A stretch of DNA of 64,000 nt from Methanobacteriota archaeon (GTDB lineage Archaea; Thermoplasmatota; Poseidoniia; Poseidoniales; Thalassarchaeaceae). Shown here one piece after another: positions 52,859 to 62,479 of this stretch. The position numbers and the translations under genes are program-made. The stretch spans positions 200,846 to 264,845 of the forward strand of contig JAERST010000005.1 in the NCBI GenBank assembly GCA_016845365.1. The letters are read 5' to 3'. Each line of letters begins with the position of its first letter. Position 1 is the stretch's first letter. The notes beneath the pieces are model-generated. The model worked only from the letters and a program-made list of their open reading frames with translations, did no database searches and was not told where the DNA came from.

Positions 52859-54469
52859 ATGTACAACGGTCAACAACCAATTTTCATCCTCAAGGAGGGG
52901 ACGACCAGAACGAGCGGTAAGACCGCTCAGAGCAACAATATCGCCGCGGCAAAGGCAGTAGCCGACGCAGTTCGAAGCACCCTTGGACCGAAGGGAATGG
53001 ACAAGATGCTCGTCGACGCCATGGGCGATGTCGTCATCACCAACGATGGGGCTACCATTCTCAAAGAGATGGACATCGAGCACCCAGCTGCGAAGATGAT
53101 TATCGAAATTGCAAAGACGCAGGAACAACACTGCTTCGACGGCACCACCAGTGCCGTCGTCATCGCAGGCGAGCTGCTCAAGCGCAGTGAGGATTTGGTC
53201 GAGCAGAATGTTCACCCAACCGTAATCTGCGAGGGCTTCAGGCTCGCCGCTGACAAGGCCGCCGACCTCATCGATTCACATGCCCTCGACGTAAACGAGG
53301 AGCGATTGCACGAGGTCGCCAAGACCGCGCTTACCGGCAAGAGCGCCGGAGCGGTCAAGGATTTCCTCGCAGACATCTCAGTCCGCGCCGTGATGGCAGT
53401 TGGCCAGGAAACCGATGACGGCGTCGTAGTCGACCTCGATGATATCAAGATCGAGAAGAAGCAGGGTGGTTCAATCAAGGACAGCACTCTCGTCGACGGA
53501 ATCATCCTCGACAAGGAGCGTGTTCACTCTGGAATGCCTCGTTCAGTCGCCGACGGCAAGGTCGCACTAATCAACTCGGCAATCGAGGTCAAGAAGACCG
53601 AGGTTGACGCTAAGATTCAGATTACTGACCCGAATATGTTGGCTCAATTCCTCGACGAGGAGGAATCCTTCCTCAAGGGCCTCGTCGACAAAATCATCTC
53701 CAGCGGTGCGAACGTCGTCATCTGCCAGAAGGGAATCGATGACCTTGCACAACACTACATGGCAAAGTCCGGTCTTTTCGCAATCCGCCGAGCCAAGAAG
53801 AGTGATATGGAAGCCCTCTCCAAGGCAACCGGCGGAAACATCGTCACAAATATCGACGACCTGAGCGAAGGCGACCTCGGTCAAGCAGCCAAGGTCGAGG
53901 AGCGTAAAATCGGCGATTCAGATATGGTCTTCATCACCGGCTGCCCGCAAGCCAAGAGCGTCAGCGTATTGCTACGCGGCGGAACCGAGCACGTAGTCGA
54001 TGAAATCCGCCGCGCCTTCGACGACGCGGTAGGCGTCGTCGCAGTAGCCCACGAGGACGGAGCAGTACTCACTGGAGGCGGCTCAGTCCTCGCAGCAATC
54101 AGCCGCGACCTTCGCCAATACGCAGAAGGAATCGGCGGTCGCGAACAGATGGCAATCGAAGCTTTCGCCGGCGCTCTCGAGGTAATCCCTCGAACCCTCG
54201 CCGAGAACGCCGGCCTCGACCCGGTCAACACCATAATCGACCTCAGAAAGGCACACTCCGAGGGTCTTGCGACCCACGGAGTGAACGTCTACGACGGCGG
54301 TGTAGTCGATATGGCAGAGAGCAAGGTGTACGAGCCGAGCAGGGTTGTTGAGCAGGCCGTGCAGAGCGCATCGGAGACCGCGGTTATGATTCTCAGAATT
54401 GACGATGTCATCTCCAGCAAGGGAGGCGGCGGCATGGACGGCACCGACTTCGATGGCTTCGATATGTGA
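52859..54469 (+). CDS. thsA: Thermosome subunit (group II chaperonin)
   Basis: A 536-residue chaperonin subunit. Diagnostic elements include [61 protein letters not shown] (the ATP/Mg site, with GDGTT usual), and the helical protrusion region; the C-terminus is a glycine-rich tail ending [10 protein letters not shown]. The length is typical of archaeal thermosome subunits. It assembles a double ring that folds proteins in the cytoplasm. About 107 bases separate it from the surface protein; the start follows GCGTGATTTCCG with no clear ribosome binding site. Confidence 0.97.
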   Translation: MYNGQQPIFILKEGTTRTSGKTAQSNNIAAAKAVADAVRSTLGPKGMDKMLVDAMGDVVITNDGATILKEMDIEHPAAKMIIEIAKTQEQHCFDGTTSAVVIAGELLKRSEDLVEQNVHPTVICEGFRLAADKAADLIDSHALDVNEERLHEVAKTALTGKSAGAVKDFLADISVRAVMAVGQETDDGVVVDLDDIKIEKKQGGSIKDSTLVDGIILDKERVHSGMPRSVADGKVALINSAIEVKKTEVDAKIQITDPNMLAQFLDEEESFLKGLVDKIISSGANVVICQKGIDDLAQHYMAKSGLFAIRRAKKSDMEALSKATGGNIVTNIDDLSEGDLGQAAKVEERKIGDSDMVFITGCPQAKSVSVLLRGGTEHVVDEIRRAFDDAVGVVAVAHEDGAVLTGGGSVLAAISRDLRQYAEGIGGREQMAIEAFAGALEVIPRTLAENAGLDPVNTIIDLRKAHSEGLATHGVNVYDGGVVDMAESKVYEPSRVVEQAVQSASETAVMILRIDDVISSKGGGGMDGTDFDGFDM

Positions 54470-54544
54470 TCGCGAACAACTCGCCAATCATCGATGATTT
54501 GAGATTTCGATTCCAAATCAACTGCATCGAATTTCAAGGTCTTA

Positions 54545-54561
54545 TACGACCGTAGGTCGTA
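54545..54561 (+). promoter_or_regulatory. Perfect inverted repeat upstream of the ferredoxin-flavodoxin gene
   Basis: TACGACC-GTA-GGTCGTA is a perfect palindrome with seven-base arms and a three-base spacer, preceded by TTAT that could form a TATA element at 54542-54547. It is 72 bases before the start at 54633. It has the same geometry as the palindrome before the glutamate synthase genes but a different sequence, so a dimeric regulator is plausible. Confidence 0.45.
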
Positions 54562-54632
54562 CCATCCGTTTGCATCAAGTTCAAGAATCGATTTCGGCTG
54601 GCAAGCCCGCCCGTCAGGGCTGAGTTGGTTCG

Positions 54633-56612
54633 ATGGCTATCGTCAGCGTCTGGATCGAGGAGGGCTGCATCACCTGCGATGCCTGTGAAGAGATCCTTCC
54701 AGAAGTCTTCCACGTCACTGACGATACCTGCTTCATCAAGTCAGAAGTGAGAATCGATGGCGGCTACGACCGCAACGAGGCACAGGCTGGACTCAAGCCT
54801 GAAACAATCGCTTCCTTCGAGGACGATATCCTCGACGCAGCCGATGGTTGTCCAGTCGATGTCATCATCGTCGTCGAGGGTGGCGAGGCGGCTGCTGCCG
54901 AGCCTGAGGAAGCCTCTGCTCCAGCGGCTGAGGCAGAATCTGCAGCACCTACAGCCGCTGCTGAACCTGTCGAGGTCGCTGGCGACAATATCGACGAATT
55001 GCTCAGTGCAGGAGACCGCGACCTCGCAATCCTATTCGGTTCCCAGTCTGGTAATTCCGAAGGCCTCGCAGCAAAATTCGCCAAGCAGGCTGCTGATTAC
55101 GGCCTGAACGGCGCTGTCCACGATATGGACGGCTTCGATTTCGCCTCGCTCTCCAGCATGAAGCGAGTTCTCATCATCTGCTCAACTTGGGGCGAGGGCG
55201 AAATGCCCGACAACGCCGAAGAGTTGTGGCAGACCGCAACCAAGGCTGCTGCCGGCAGTCTTTCCGGAGTCCACTTTTCGGTCTGCGCTCTCGGAGATAC
55301 GAGTTACGAATTCTTCTGCGAGTCTGGAAAAGACTGGGATGAACAATTCGAGAAACTCGGTGCGACGCGGCTCGTAGACCGCGTCGATTGTGATGTTGAT
55401 TACGATGGGCCAGCGGCTGCTTGGGCACTTGATGCGCTGGCCGCTGTCGCCGCCGTCGATGGCGCCGGCGTCTATCACGAAGAGATGGTCGAGGCAGTCA
55501 AGGCTCACGCCGCCGGCGACGCTGGCGGCGCCGACGGCGAGGATGGATTCTCAGTTCCTGACATCACAGCCGCTGCCGTCCAAGCAGAAATCAGCATCTT
55601 CCGCTACGACCCGGAGGCGGCATCGACCGGCTCCGACACTTGGGTCTGTGCGATGCCGGGCCACATGAGCCTGCTAGAGGCCCTTCGAATCATCAAGAGC
55701 ACACACGACGGCAGCCTATCCTTCCGCGATGGGGCTGCCGACGACCCAACTACTGCAATCTGCGTCAACGGGCGTCTGGTCCTCCCAGGAACCATCCGCC
55801 TCGACGCACTCGCTCCGACTCGCGATGGAGTTCTCAGTCTGCGAGTCGACCCACTCCCCGGCTTCGAGGTCATCCGTGACCTCGTAGTTGACCACTGGTC
55901 GATGGAGCGCCGCCGCGAATCGACCAATCCATGGATGGTCGCCGCAACCCGAGAAGGGGCCGCGACCATGCAAGGCGCCATGGGTACGATGGACCCCAAT
56001 GTCGCCACGGCGCTGCACTCGATCACGGATTTCAGCAGCGCCGCATTACTACAAGCATCATCCGACGCAGTCCCACACGCTAACGGATATCTCGGGCCCT
56101 CTGTCATCGCTTCAGCTTGGGCCCGCCGCAACGACCCCCGCTCCTCGCAAGACTCGGTCGCAAGCATCGATGCGGTTCTCGGCAGTTCAAACGGAATCAA
56201 GGCCGAGACAGACCTCGCTAGCATCAGGCGGCAGAACGGGTCCGGTGTCGTCATTTCGGAGGCACTTTTGGACGCGAAAACGCACGTTTTGGAGCAAGAT
56301 GGCTTCAATGGGCGCCACGGCAAGCACGTCTGGTGGTACGCATGGACTCTCAAGTCGAGCGGCAAGGTCAACGACACAGTTCTCTACCGACAGGTTCTGG
56401 GCCCGATCGGACTTCTTGGCAACTTAACTTCTGGCGTCACCGCTCGAATGGTCGCTGGCTTCACTCGCACCGGTGGGGACATGTTCTACGATATGCTGGC
56501 GATGGTCGCTCCGCCTGCTGGCTTCGGAAAGATGCCGCGTCAATTCAATTCTTCAGTCGAAAATCATCACGAGGTTGTGGCAATTTTCAACGAGCTCGAT
56601 GGGAGATTCTGA
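54633..56612 (+). CDS. Ferredoxin-flavodoxin fusion to a cysteine-free SdhB-like domain
   Basis: A 659-residue protein with three parts. Residues 1-80 are a single-cluster [4Fe-4S] ferredoxin (C12, C15, C18 and C73-Pro). An Ala/Glu/Pro linker leads to a flavodoxin domain (about 128-275) with the FMN phosphate loop GSQSGNSEG and ICSTWGEGEMPDN, as in sulfite-reductase flavoproteins. Residues about 318-555 follow the succinate dehydrogenase iron-sulfur subunit in order: FRYDPEA, LLEALRIIKSTHDGSLSFRD, ICVNGRLVLPGT, GYLGPSVIASAWARRNDPR and a GI...ALLDAK end, but every cluster cysteine is replaced. So it looks like an SdhB scaffold without clusters, next to working redox domains. The next gene is an HdrB/SdhE-like partner. 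Role unknown; electron transfer or assembly are possibilities. Confidence 0.75.
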   Translation: MAIVSVWIEEGCITCDACEEILPEVFHVTDDTCFIKSEVRIDGGYDRNEAQAGLKPETIASFEDDILDAADGCPVDVIIVVEGGEAAAAEPEEASAPAAEAESAAPTAAAEPVEVAGDNIDELLSAGDRDLAILFGSQSGNSEGLAAKFAKQAADYGLNGAVHDMDGFDFASLSSMKRVLIICSTWGEGEMPDNAEELWQTATKAAAGSLSGVHFSVCALGDTSYEFFCESGKDWDEQFEKLGATRLVDRVDCDVDYDGPAAAWALDALAAVAAVDGAGVYHEEMVEAVKAHAAGDAGGADGEDGFSVPDITAAAVQAEISIFRYDPEAASTGSDTWVCAMPGHMSLLEALRIIKSTHDGSLSFRDGAADDPTTAICVNGRLVLPGTIRLDALAPTRDGVLSLRVDPLPGFEVIRDLVVDHWSMERRRESTNPWMVAATREGAATMQGAMGTMDPNVATALHSITDFSSAALLQASSDAVPHANGYLGPSVIASAWARRNDPRSSQDSVASIDAVLGSSNGIKAETDLASIRRQNGSGVVISEALLDAKTHVLEQDGFNGRHGKHVWWYAWTLKSSGKVNDTVLYRQVLGPIGLLGNLTSGVTARMVAGFTRTGGDMFYDMLAMVAPPAGFGKMPRQFNSSVENHHEVVAIFNELDGRF

Positions 56613-56621
56613 GGTGAGAAA

Positions 56622-57482
56622 ATGGCTACAAAGTTTGCTTACCACCCCGGAAACGTCGCCCACAGCAGCGCTCCCGAGGTTGGTGATACGATGGGGCCTT
56701 TGGCCCGCGCCCTTGGGATTGAATTGGTTCCTTTGGCGGGGGCCACCAGTTGTGGCGCCGGGATTGTTCGACAGGCGAACCGGCGCCTGCAACTGACTCT
56801 CAATGCACGCACTTTTGCTATGGCTGAGGCGCAGGGATTGGACATTCTTACTCCGTGCGCCGCTACCGCTGGAAATTTGCATGAGGATTTGCAGACTTTG
56901 AATTCTGACCAGATTCTGATGCAAGAGGTCAATGAGACTCTTGAGCGCACCTGTGGTTTGACGATGACTGGTGAGGTCAAGGTTCACCACTTGCTGCACG
57001 CGATTGTCGATGAGATTGGTCTTGACAAGTTGGAAGATAAGGTTCGCAATCCGATTGATTTCGTTGTTGCTGGGTATTACGGGCCTAATATTCAGCAGGA
57101 AGGTGCATGCGGTGGAGATGATGTCTACGATCCAGATTATCTCGAACAGGTGATTTCTGCGCTTGGCGGTACTCCTGTTCGATGGGAGGCGAGGACTCAG
57201 AGTGTTGGAGTTCCTGGACTGTTTTCTGAGGAGCCGACCGTGCTGAAGCAGGCCGCTGAGGCTCTGTCCGAGGCGAAATCTGAGGGTGCTGAACTGATTG
57301 TTAGCGCATGCAATCTCTCGCACGCTGTCCTCGATGTCTATCAGGGCAAGGCTGGACGAAATACTGGACTTGCGACAAATATTCCTGTGATTCATCTTTG
57401 TGAGATGCTCGCCTTTGCTTTGGGCACTCACAATAGCCGATTGGCCTTGTTGCGAACGCGGATTGCTGTTATTGGCGATTGA
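56622..57482 (+). CDS. HdrB/SdhE-like CCG-domain protein with most cluster cysteines lost
   Basis: A 286-residue protein laid out like heterodisulfide reductase subunit B and SdhE, which contain two CCG domains. The first half has FAYHPGN (family FYGC), ATSCGAGI (family CCpxxG) and LTPCAATAGNLHED (family CxxCxxtL); the second has GYYGPNIQQ (family HxGCH), SVGVPG (family CCG) and SACNLSHAVLDVYQ (family CPxCxxnld.Q). Only about one cysteine per motif remains, so the usual non-cubane [4Fe-4S] clusters are unlikely. It starts nine bases after the ferredoxin-flavodoxin-SdhB gene behind a GAGGTGAGA site, so the two are probably one complex. Confidence 0.75.
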   Translation: MATKFAYHPGNVAHSSAPEVGDTMGPLARALGIELVPLAGATSCGAGIVRQANRRLQLTLNARTFAMAEAQGLDILTPCAATAGNLHEDLQTLNSDQILMQEVNETLERTCGLTMTGEVKVHHLLHAIVDEIGLDKLEDKVRNPIDFVVAGYYGPNIQQEGACGGDDVYDPDYLEQVISALGGTPVRWEARTQSVGVPGLFSEEPTVLKQAAEALSEAKSEGAELIVSACNLSHAVLDVYQGKAGRNTGLATNIPVIHLCEMLAFALGTHNSRLALLRTRIAVIGD

Positions 57483-57557
57483 ATCGAATTGCTACGAACG
57501 GCTTTGCTGATTCAGCGATGTCTTAGGCGCTCGCTGTCGAAGATTTCAGCGAAGACT

Positions 57558-60221
57558 TCAGCGATTTTTCAGGCGTTCGCCTGAACGGAATGTGCGCCAA
57601 ATCTCGCGCACTTGTGTCTCGGTTATGCCATCGACTTGGCGTAATTCTTCTTCGTCTGCCCATACCAAGCCTGCGATTGTCCCGAACCGGTTGAGTAGGC
57701 GGCTTGCTAAGTCCTCGTCGACGCTGGGAATGGCGATGAGAAGGGTGACTGCGCCGCTGCGCTCATCGTCCTCACTGCCTCTGAGTTGGCGGGCCGCTGC
57801 TGCCGCTTGGGTTACTGGGTCAGTCCAAAATTCTGGTTTGACGGCTTCTAATCGGTCACGCGCGCGAGGGGTGAGTCCATCGAGCATTGATTCCTCGCGC
57901 CGCGATGCTACGGTGAGGAATCGGGCTGTTTCTGCTCCATCCTTTGTTGTCACCACTGGGATGCCGAAGTCGAGGGCTAGGGTCGTTAGTGCGCCCATCA
58001 AGGCATGAGGGTGAACTCTGGGTGATCTGAACAGTCCTTCGCCTTCGATTAGAAGGAGGCTTCTTGGTGCGGCGCCGACGAGTCGGCTGGCTTGTTCTAG
58101 GAGGCGTCCGTCAACTAGTGAATCGACGAAATCTCGTACTGTTTTGCGCTCGACGAGGATTCTCTCTCCGATTCGGAAATCTCCTGTTTCCAGTCGAGCG
58201 ATTTTGATATCTGCGCCGAGGGCCTTCAATCGGGCCACTACGGCGCTGTTTAATTCGCGGTCATCGGCGGTCACGGTCGCTCCCGGGACATCGGGCAGAC
58301 TCTCCTCCAAGTCGAGTAAATCTTGGGCGGCGGAGACGGGGCGGGGCAGTTCAGTTCTCTCTGCTGATTTTTCGGGCTCGGGTTCACTTTCTGGTTGAGA
58401 TTCTATATCGCGTACACGTGAGTCTTCCTTCTGCTTGGAACTCTCATCCGTTGCGTCTTCTCCTGGTTTGGCCCGGTCTGGAAATTGTTCGAGTCCAGTC
58501 TGTCCTCTTGGTCTGAATGTCGAGGGTGGGAGTATCGCAGCACTTTCTGGCGCGCTCGTGTCGCTCGCTACTTCGCTCGCGTGAAGTTCTGGCCTGTGTT
58601 GTTCTCTGATGGATTTGACGAACTCTGCTGCCGAGATGGTTTCATCCTCGGCAATGACTCGGAAATGATTGAGATTTGAGAGGTCGAGATGGGCGCTGCG
58701 AGCTAGTTTCCTTCGTACTCTTGCGACTGCCCGATGCATATTTTCTTCGCGACGAAGAGCGGCTGCTCGCGCTCCTTCGTCGCGTGTATCCTCGGCGATT
58801 AGCACTACGACATCACCGTCGCGGTGGCGACCCGTTCTGCCGCGACGTTGGATATTGCGAATCTCGCTCGGGACCGGCTCGTAGAAGATGACCAAATCTG
58901 CCGAGGGGATGTCGAGACCTTCCTCGCCTACGCTGGTTGCGATGAGCACATTTCCTTCGCCAGAGCGGAAGGTCTCGATTCGCTCGACTTGTTGTTTTGG
59001 AGTCAGGCCCTTGCCAGAGCCACGTTTGCTCTGACCGATGAATTGTACCGGCCTGGCGCCCTCGAGTCCATCGAGGGCAGCATCGAGGGCCGTCACCGTG
59101 TCACGGAAGGTGGCGAAAACGATGATTCTCGATTCTGAGTCGCGGCGCAGTCGTTGGCGTACTAATCGCCTGACTGCGCCTACTTTGCTGTGGATTTCGC
59201 CGAGTTCCGCGAGGCTGCTGCGAAGGTCTCGGACACGAGGGTCACGAAGCAAATTGCGAGTATTCTTTTTCTCTGAATCTGCTCCACTTTCTTTGCGATC
59301 GAGGAATTCTCGAGCAGCAGCCGTACCTTGACAGAGAAGGTGATTGATGAGATGATGCAGCGACATCGCTAACCCGATTCGGCTCATTGAACCATAGGCG
59401 TCAGACTCGCCTCGCCGAACTGCGACATTGGCCCTCTCCATGGCATTCGCGAGGCCAGAATGAGAAACTGGCCCCGGCAGAACATATCTGCCCAATCTAC
59501 GCTCCCTGTCGACGATGCCTTCTTGCCAACGAACGAATGGTTCTGCGAGTTCGCGGACCTCATCTGGGACTCGAACTCGCATCTCTTCGATATCGAGATT
59601 CGCGAGGTGGTCAGCTAGCATACCATCGTTTGAACTCCGCATGTGGATTCGTTCAACTGCAAGCCTCTCGCAAATCTCCTGAACTTTCTCGGTCTTGGAG
59701 CCTGGACTCGCGGTCATTCCGAGGATAAGTGGTTCATCCGCTAGTCCAAGGTACAAATCAGCGACCTGCGCCTCACCACGCTCCCCTGTCGCGTGGTGCG
59801 CCTCGTCGATAACAAGGACACAGCAATCACGCAAATCGAGCACACCTCGATTGACATCGTTTCGAACAACTTGTGGAGTCGAGACGACGAGGCGACTTTC
59901 CTGCCACATTCCTTCTCGTTTCGAGGCGGGAATCGCTCCGCTCATCGCAATCGGTTTGACCGCCTCGCCCTCAAACACATTCTGCAAATCATCGAGATGC
60001 TGTTTCACCAGCGCAACAGTCGGCGCGACCATCAGCGCCCATCCATCTGAGCGGCGCAGCATCTCGGCCATCACCATCCAAGCGACAGCGGTCTTTCCAG
60101 CCGCTGTCGGAAGCACCAGCAGCGTCGAACCCGACAGCGCCACATCGACCGCTTCGAGCTGATACGCCCGGGCTTCGACGACTCCGTCACGAAGCCCGTC
60201 ATGCTGTAGCCTCACGCTCAT
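57558..60221 (-). CDS. hef: Hef helicase-nuclease (archaeal FANCM/XPF-like)
   Basis: An 887-residue DNA-processing enzyme with the complete Hef layout. The helicase has Walker A LPTAAGKTAVAW (about 37), DEAH box VIDEAHHATGE, and late motifs SVGEEGLDIPSADLVIFYEP and RRGRTGRHRDG. A charged linker leads to the XPF/ERCC4 nuclease with ETGDFRIGERILVERKTVRDFVDSL, where the GD-x(n)-ERK-x(3)-D residues are intact, and two helix-hairpin-helix segments end the protein. Hef acts on stalled forks and branched DNA. Many archaea have a shortened or inactivated nuclease; here it is complete. It is divergent from the ribosomal operon. Confidence 0.96.
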   Translation of the reverse strand: MSVRLQHDGLRDGVVEARAYQLEAVDVALSGSTLLVLPTAAGKTAVAWMVMAEMLRRSDGWALMVAPTVALVKQHLDDLQNVFEGEAVKPIAMSGAIPASKREGMWQESRLVVSTPQVVRNDVNRGVLDLRDCCVLVIDEAHHATGERGEAQVADLYLGLADEPLILGMTASPGSKTEKVQEICERLAVERIHMRSSNDGMLADHLANLDIEEMRVRVPDEVRELAEPFVRWQEGIVDRERRLGRYVLPGPVSHSGLANAMERANVAVRRGESDAYGSMSRIGLAMSLHHLINHLLCQGTAAAREFLDRKESGADSEKKNTRNLLRDPRVRDLRSSLAELGEIHSKVGAVRRLVRQRLRRDSESRIIVFATFRDTVTALDAALDGLEGARPVQFIGQSKRGSGKGLTPKQQVERIETFRSGEGNVLIATSVGEEGLDIPSADLVIFYEPVPSEIRNIQRRGRTGRHRDGDVVVLIAEDTRDEGARAAALRREENMHRAVARVRRKLARSAHLDLSNLNHFRVIAEDETISAAEFVKSIREQHRPELHASEVASDTSAPESAAILPPSTFRPRGQTGLEQFPDRAKPGEDATDESSKQKEDSRVRDIESQPESEPEPEKSAERTELPRPVSAAQDLLDLEESLPDVPGATVTADDRELNSAVVARLKALGADIKIARLETGDFRIGERILVERKTVRDFVDSLVDGRLLEQASRLVGAAPRSLLLIEGEGLFRSPRVHPHALMGALTTLALDFGIPVVTTKDGAETARFLTVASRREESMLDGLTPRARDRLEAVKPEFWTDPVTQAAAAARQLRGSEDDERSGAVTLLIAIPSVDEDLASRLLNRFGTIAGLVWADEEELRQVDGITETQVREIWRTFRSGERLKNR

Positions 60222-60514
60222 GGACCCTACAATACGAAGTCAGGGTTCTAAATCGTTGCACTGACCCCCGTGTTCACTTACACCCCATAGGGGTGCAAAT
60301 GGGTCCAGCCCGATTCGTTCATATAGGGTATGGAAGTCGCAAGGCCGCTCACTACGTGAGGCACCAGACACCACAGGGCTCTGCTCAAGCATCCCAGAGA
60401 ACCGATCTCCACTCGGAAATCGGCTTTCGGTGTCACGGTTCCTCCCTAACGTAGCGGCCCGGTTCGAATCCGCTTCGGCGGCAAACTAACCGGTAAATAC
60501 TGGAGGACAAACAA
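60222..60514 (+). promoter_or_regulatory. Divergent leader region between hef and the ribosomal operon
   Basis: A 293-bp region without a convincing gene. A TATA-like TTCATATAG (60317-60325) lies about 190 bases before rpl3, so a long leader is possible. GGTTCGAATCC at about 60463 looks like a tRNA T-loop but lacks a full stem. The rpl3 start follows TGGAGGAC just upstream. Confidence 0.4.
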
Positions 60515-61591
60515 ATGGCCGACCGACACAACCCCCGCCGTGGTAGCATGGGCTTTAGCCCTCGAAAGAGGGCAGTTCGACCCTATGGAAGGATCACATC
60601 CTGGCCCGAGACCGAAGCAAGCGAGATTCGAATTCAGGGATTCGCTGGTTGGAAGGCTGGAATGACACACGTTTTGATGCGTGACACCAACCCGACTTCC
60701 ACTTCCGCTGGTCAAGAGATTCGCAAGGCTGTCACGGTCGTCGAGGTTCCTCCGATGAAGGTACTGGCCGTCCGCGGCTACCACATGACTCCTTACGGTA
60801 TGCAAACCGCTGGTGAGGTTTGGGCAAACTCCTCCGAGAGCCCGGACGGACTACACCCGCGCTTCGCTAACCAGACTCGCGGCGAGCGAGATGCTGAGGA
60901 AGGCCGCAAGCCAGCGAAGCGCGCTGGACGTCTTCCAAGCCGCGAGGGCGAGACCAATGGCGGTGCTTTTGACGCCCTCGCCAACTCGAACCTCTGCGAG
61001 GTTCGCCTCATCGTTGCAACTCAACCATCTCTTGTCAAGAGCGTGCCATCGAAGACCCCCGAAATCATGGAGGTCGGTTTGGTCGGTGGCGACAATTCGT
61101 CCAAGTTGGAGTGGGCAAAGGAGCGACTCGGTGGCGAGGTTACCGTCGCAGATGTCTACGAATCCGGTCAGGAAATCGACGTAGTCGGTATCACCAAGGG
61201 CAAGGGATTCCAAGGTGTCGTCAAGCGATTCGGAGTCAAGCTTCTGAGCCACAAGAACTCGAAGAAGCGCCGACAGATCGGTAACATGGGAGACTTCGGA
61301 ACAGGATACGTCCGCAAGACAATCCGCCAAGCCGGTCAGATGGGATACCACCAGCGAACCGAATTGAACAAACGCGTTCTACGAATTTCCAATCCAGATG
61401 AGTCCGATGTGACTCCAGCTGGTGGCTTCCTCCACTACGGAGAAGTCACCAATCCATACATGATTATCCAGGGCAGTCTGCCGGGTCCAGCAAAGCGCCT
61501 TCTGCGCTTCCGTGATGCGGTTCGCCCGAAGTCGAAGTTGCACGAAGTTGACCTGACCTACGTCAGTACTTCGAGCAAGCAGGGAGTGTGA
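60515..61591 (+). CDS. rpl3: Ribosomal protein uL3
   Basis: A 358-residue archaeal/eukaryotic uL3, longer than bacterial L3. It begins RHNPRRGSMGFSPRKRA, has GWKAGMTHVLMR, and the central TKGKGFQGVVKRFGVKLL near the peptidyl transferase centre, followed by RKTIRQAGQMGYHQRTELNKRVL. It is the first gene of the S10-type operon here and is followed after four bases by rpl4. The ATG follows GGAGGACAAACAA. Confidence 0.98.
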   Translation: MADRHNPRRGSMGFSPRKRAVRPYGRITSWPETEASEIRIQGFAGWKAGMTHVLMRDTNPTSTSAGQEIRKAVTVVEVPPMKVLAVRGYHMTPYGMQTAGEVWANSSESPDGLHPRFANQTRGERDAEEGRKPAKRAGRLPSREGETNGGAFDALANSNLCEVRLIVATQPSLVKSVPSKTPEIMEVGLVGGDNSSKLEWAKERLGGEVTVADVYESGQEIDVVGITKGKGFQGVVKRFGVKLLSHKNSKKRRQIGNMGDFGTGYVRKTIRQAGQMGYHQRTELNKRVLRISNPDESDVTPAGGFLHYGEVTNPYMIIQGSLPGPAKRLLRFRDAVRPKSKLHEVDLTYVSTSSKQGV

Positions 61592-61595
61592 TTAG

Positions 61596-62474
61596 ATGAA
61601 GACAAAGTCGTACAATCTGGTTAACACCGTCGAGCAGGAAGAGATGGACGCAGGTCTGCTCGCCGAGATCTACTCGGTCGAGGCGAATGACGGCAAGTCA
61701 GTGACTCTTCCAGATGTATTCGAGGCGGAAGTCCGAGAGGACCTCATCCGCCGAGCCGTGCTCGCTAGCCGAGCTAACCGCAGGCAGGCTTACGGCCACC
61801 GCGAGCACGACGGAAAGCGCGCTCCACAGGCTGGAATGAAGCACTCCGTCGAATGGTGGGGCAAGGGCCGCGGTGTCTCGCGCATTATGCGTAAGGCTGG
61901 ACAGCGCACCGCCGCTCAGAACCCTCACACCCGCGGCGGTCGCCGCGCACACGGACCAATGGTCGCAAAGGACTGGTCCCAGAAGATCAACAGCAAGGAA
62001 AACGGCGTCGCTCGCGATTCCGCTATCGCTGCAACCGCGAGCGCCGACATCGTCGCAGCTCGCGGCCACCAATTCGATGAGGGAGTTCGCTTCCCAATCG
62101 TCATCGATGGATACGTCGAGAGCCGCGAAGAAGGCGATGAGAAGTACGAGATTGAGAACCTACCTCTACAGTACTCAACTCGCAAGTTCGTCGCTATGAT
62201 GGAAGGACTTGGATTGGGCGCCGACCTTGAGCGCGCTCGCTCCGGCCGCAACATCCGTGCCGGCAAGGGCACAATGCGCGGCCGCAAGTACCGCACCCCG
62301 AAGAGCATCCTAGTCGTCGTCGCTCAGACCGACGGCCTGGCTAAGGCTGCTCGAAATGTACCGGGCGTCGACGTCGTCGCCGCCAAGGACCTCTCTGCTG
62401 AAGACCTCGCACCCGGCGGCGACGCTGGAAGGTTGACCGTCTGGACCAAGGCGGCTATAGGAGCGCTGGAGTGA
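61596..62474 (+). CDS. rpl4: Ribosomal protein uL4
   Basis: A 292-residue archaeal uL4. VLASRANRRQAYGHREHDGKR, the loop with WGKGRGVSRI and NPHTRGGRRAHGPMVAKDW, are characteristic of archaeal and eukaryotic uL4, which lines the exit tunnel. It begins four bases after rpl3 and ends just before rpl23. The C-terminal part has PGVDVVAAKDLSAEDLAPGGDAGRLTVWT. Confidence 0.97.
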   Translation: MKTKSYNLVNTVEQEEMDAGLLAEIYSVEANDGKSVTLPDVFEAEVREDLIRRAVLASRANRRQAYGHREHDGKRAPQAGMKHSVEWWGKGRGVSRIMRKAGQRTAAQNPHTRGGRRAHGPMVAKDWSQKINSKENGVARDSAIAATASADIVAARGHQFDEGVRFPIVIDGYVESREEGDEKYEIENLPLQYSTRKFVAMMEGLGLGADLERARSGRNIRAGKGTMRGRKYRTPKSILVVVAQTDGLAKAARNVPGVDVVAAKDLSAEDLAPGGDAGRLTVWTKAAIGALE

Positions 62475-62479
62475 TTCCC

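Noticed and set aside
54633-57482. Calling this pair succinate dehydrogenase or heterodisulfide reductase
   Set aside because: Cluster cysteines and the flavoprotein subunit are absent, so normal enzyme activity cannot be supported.
60440-60490. tRNA-like sequence containing GGTTCGAATCC before rpl3
   Set aside because: Only three T-stem pairs form and no matching acceptor, D or anticodon arms could be found upstream, even allowing an intron.
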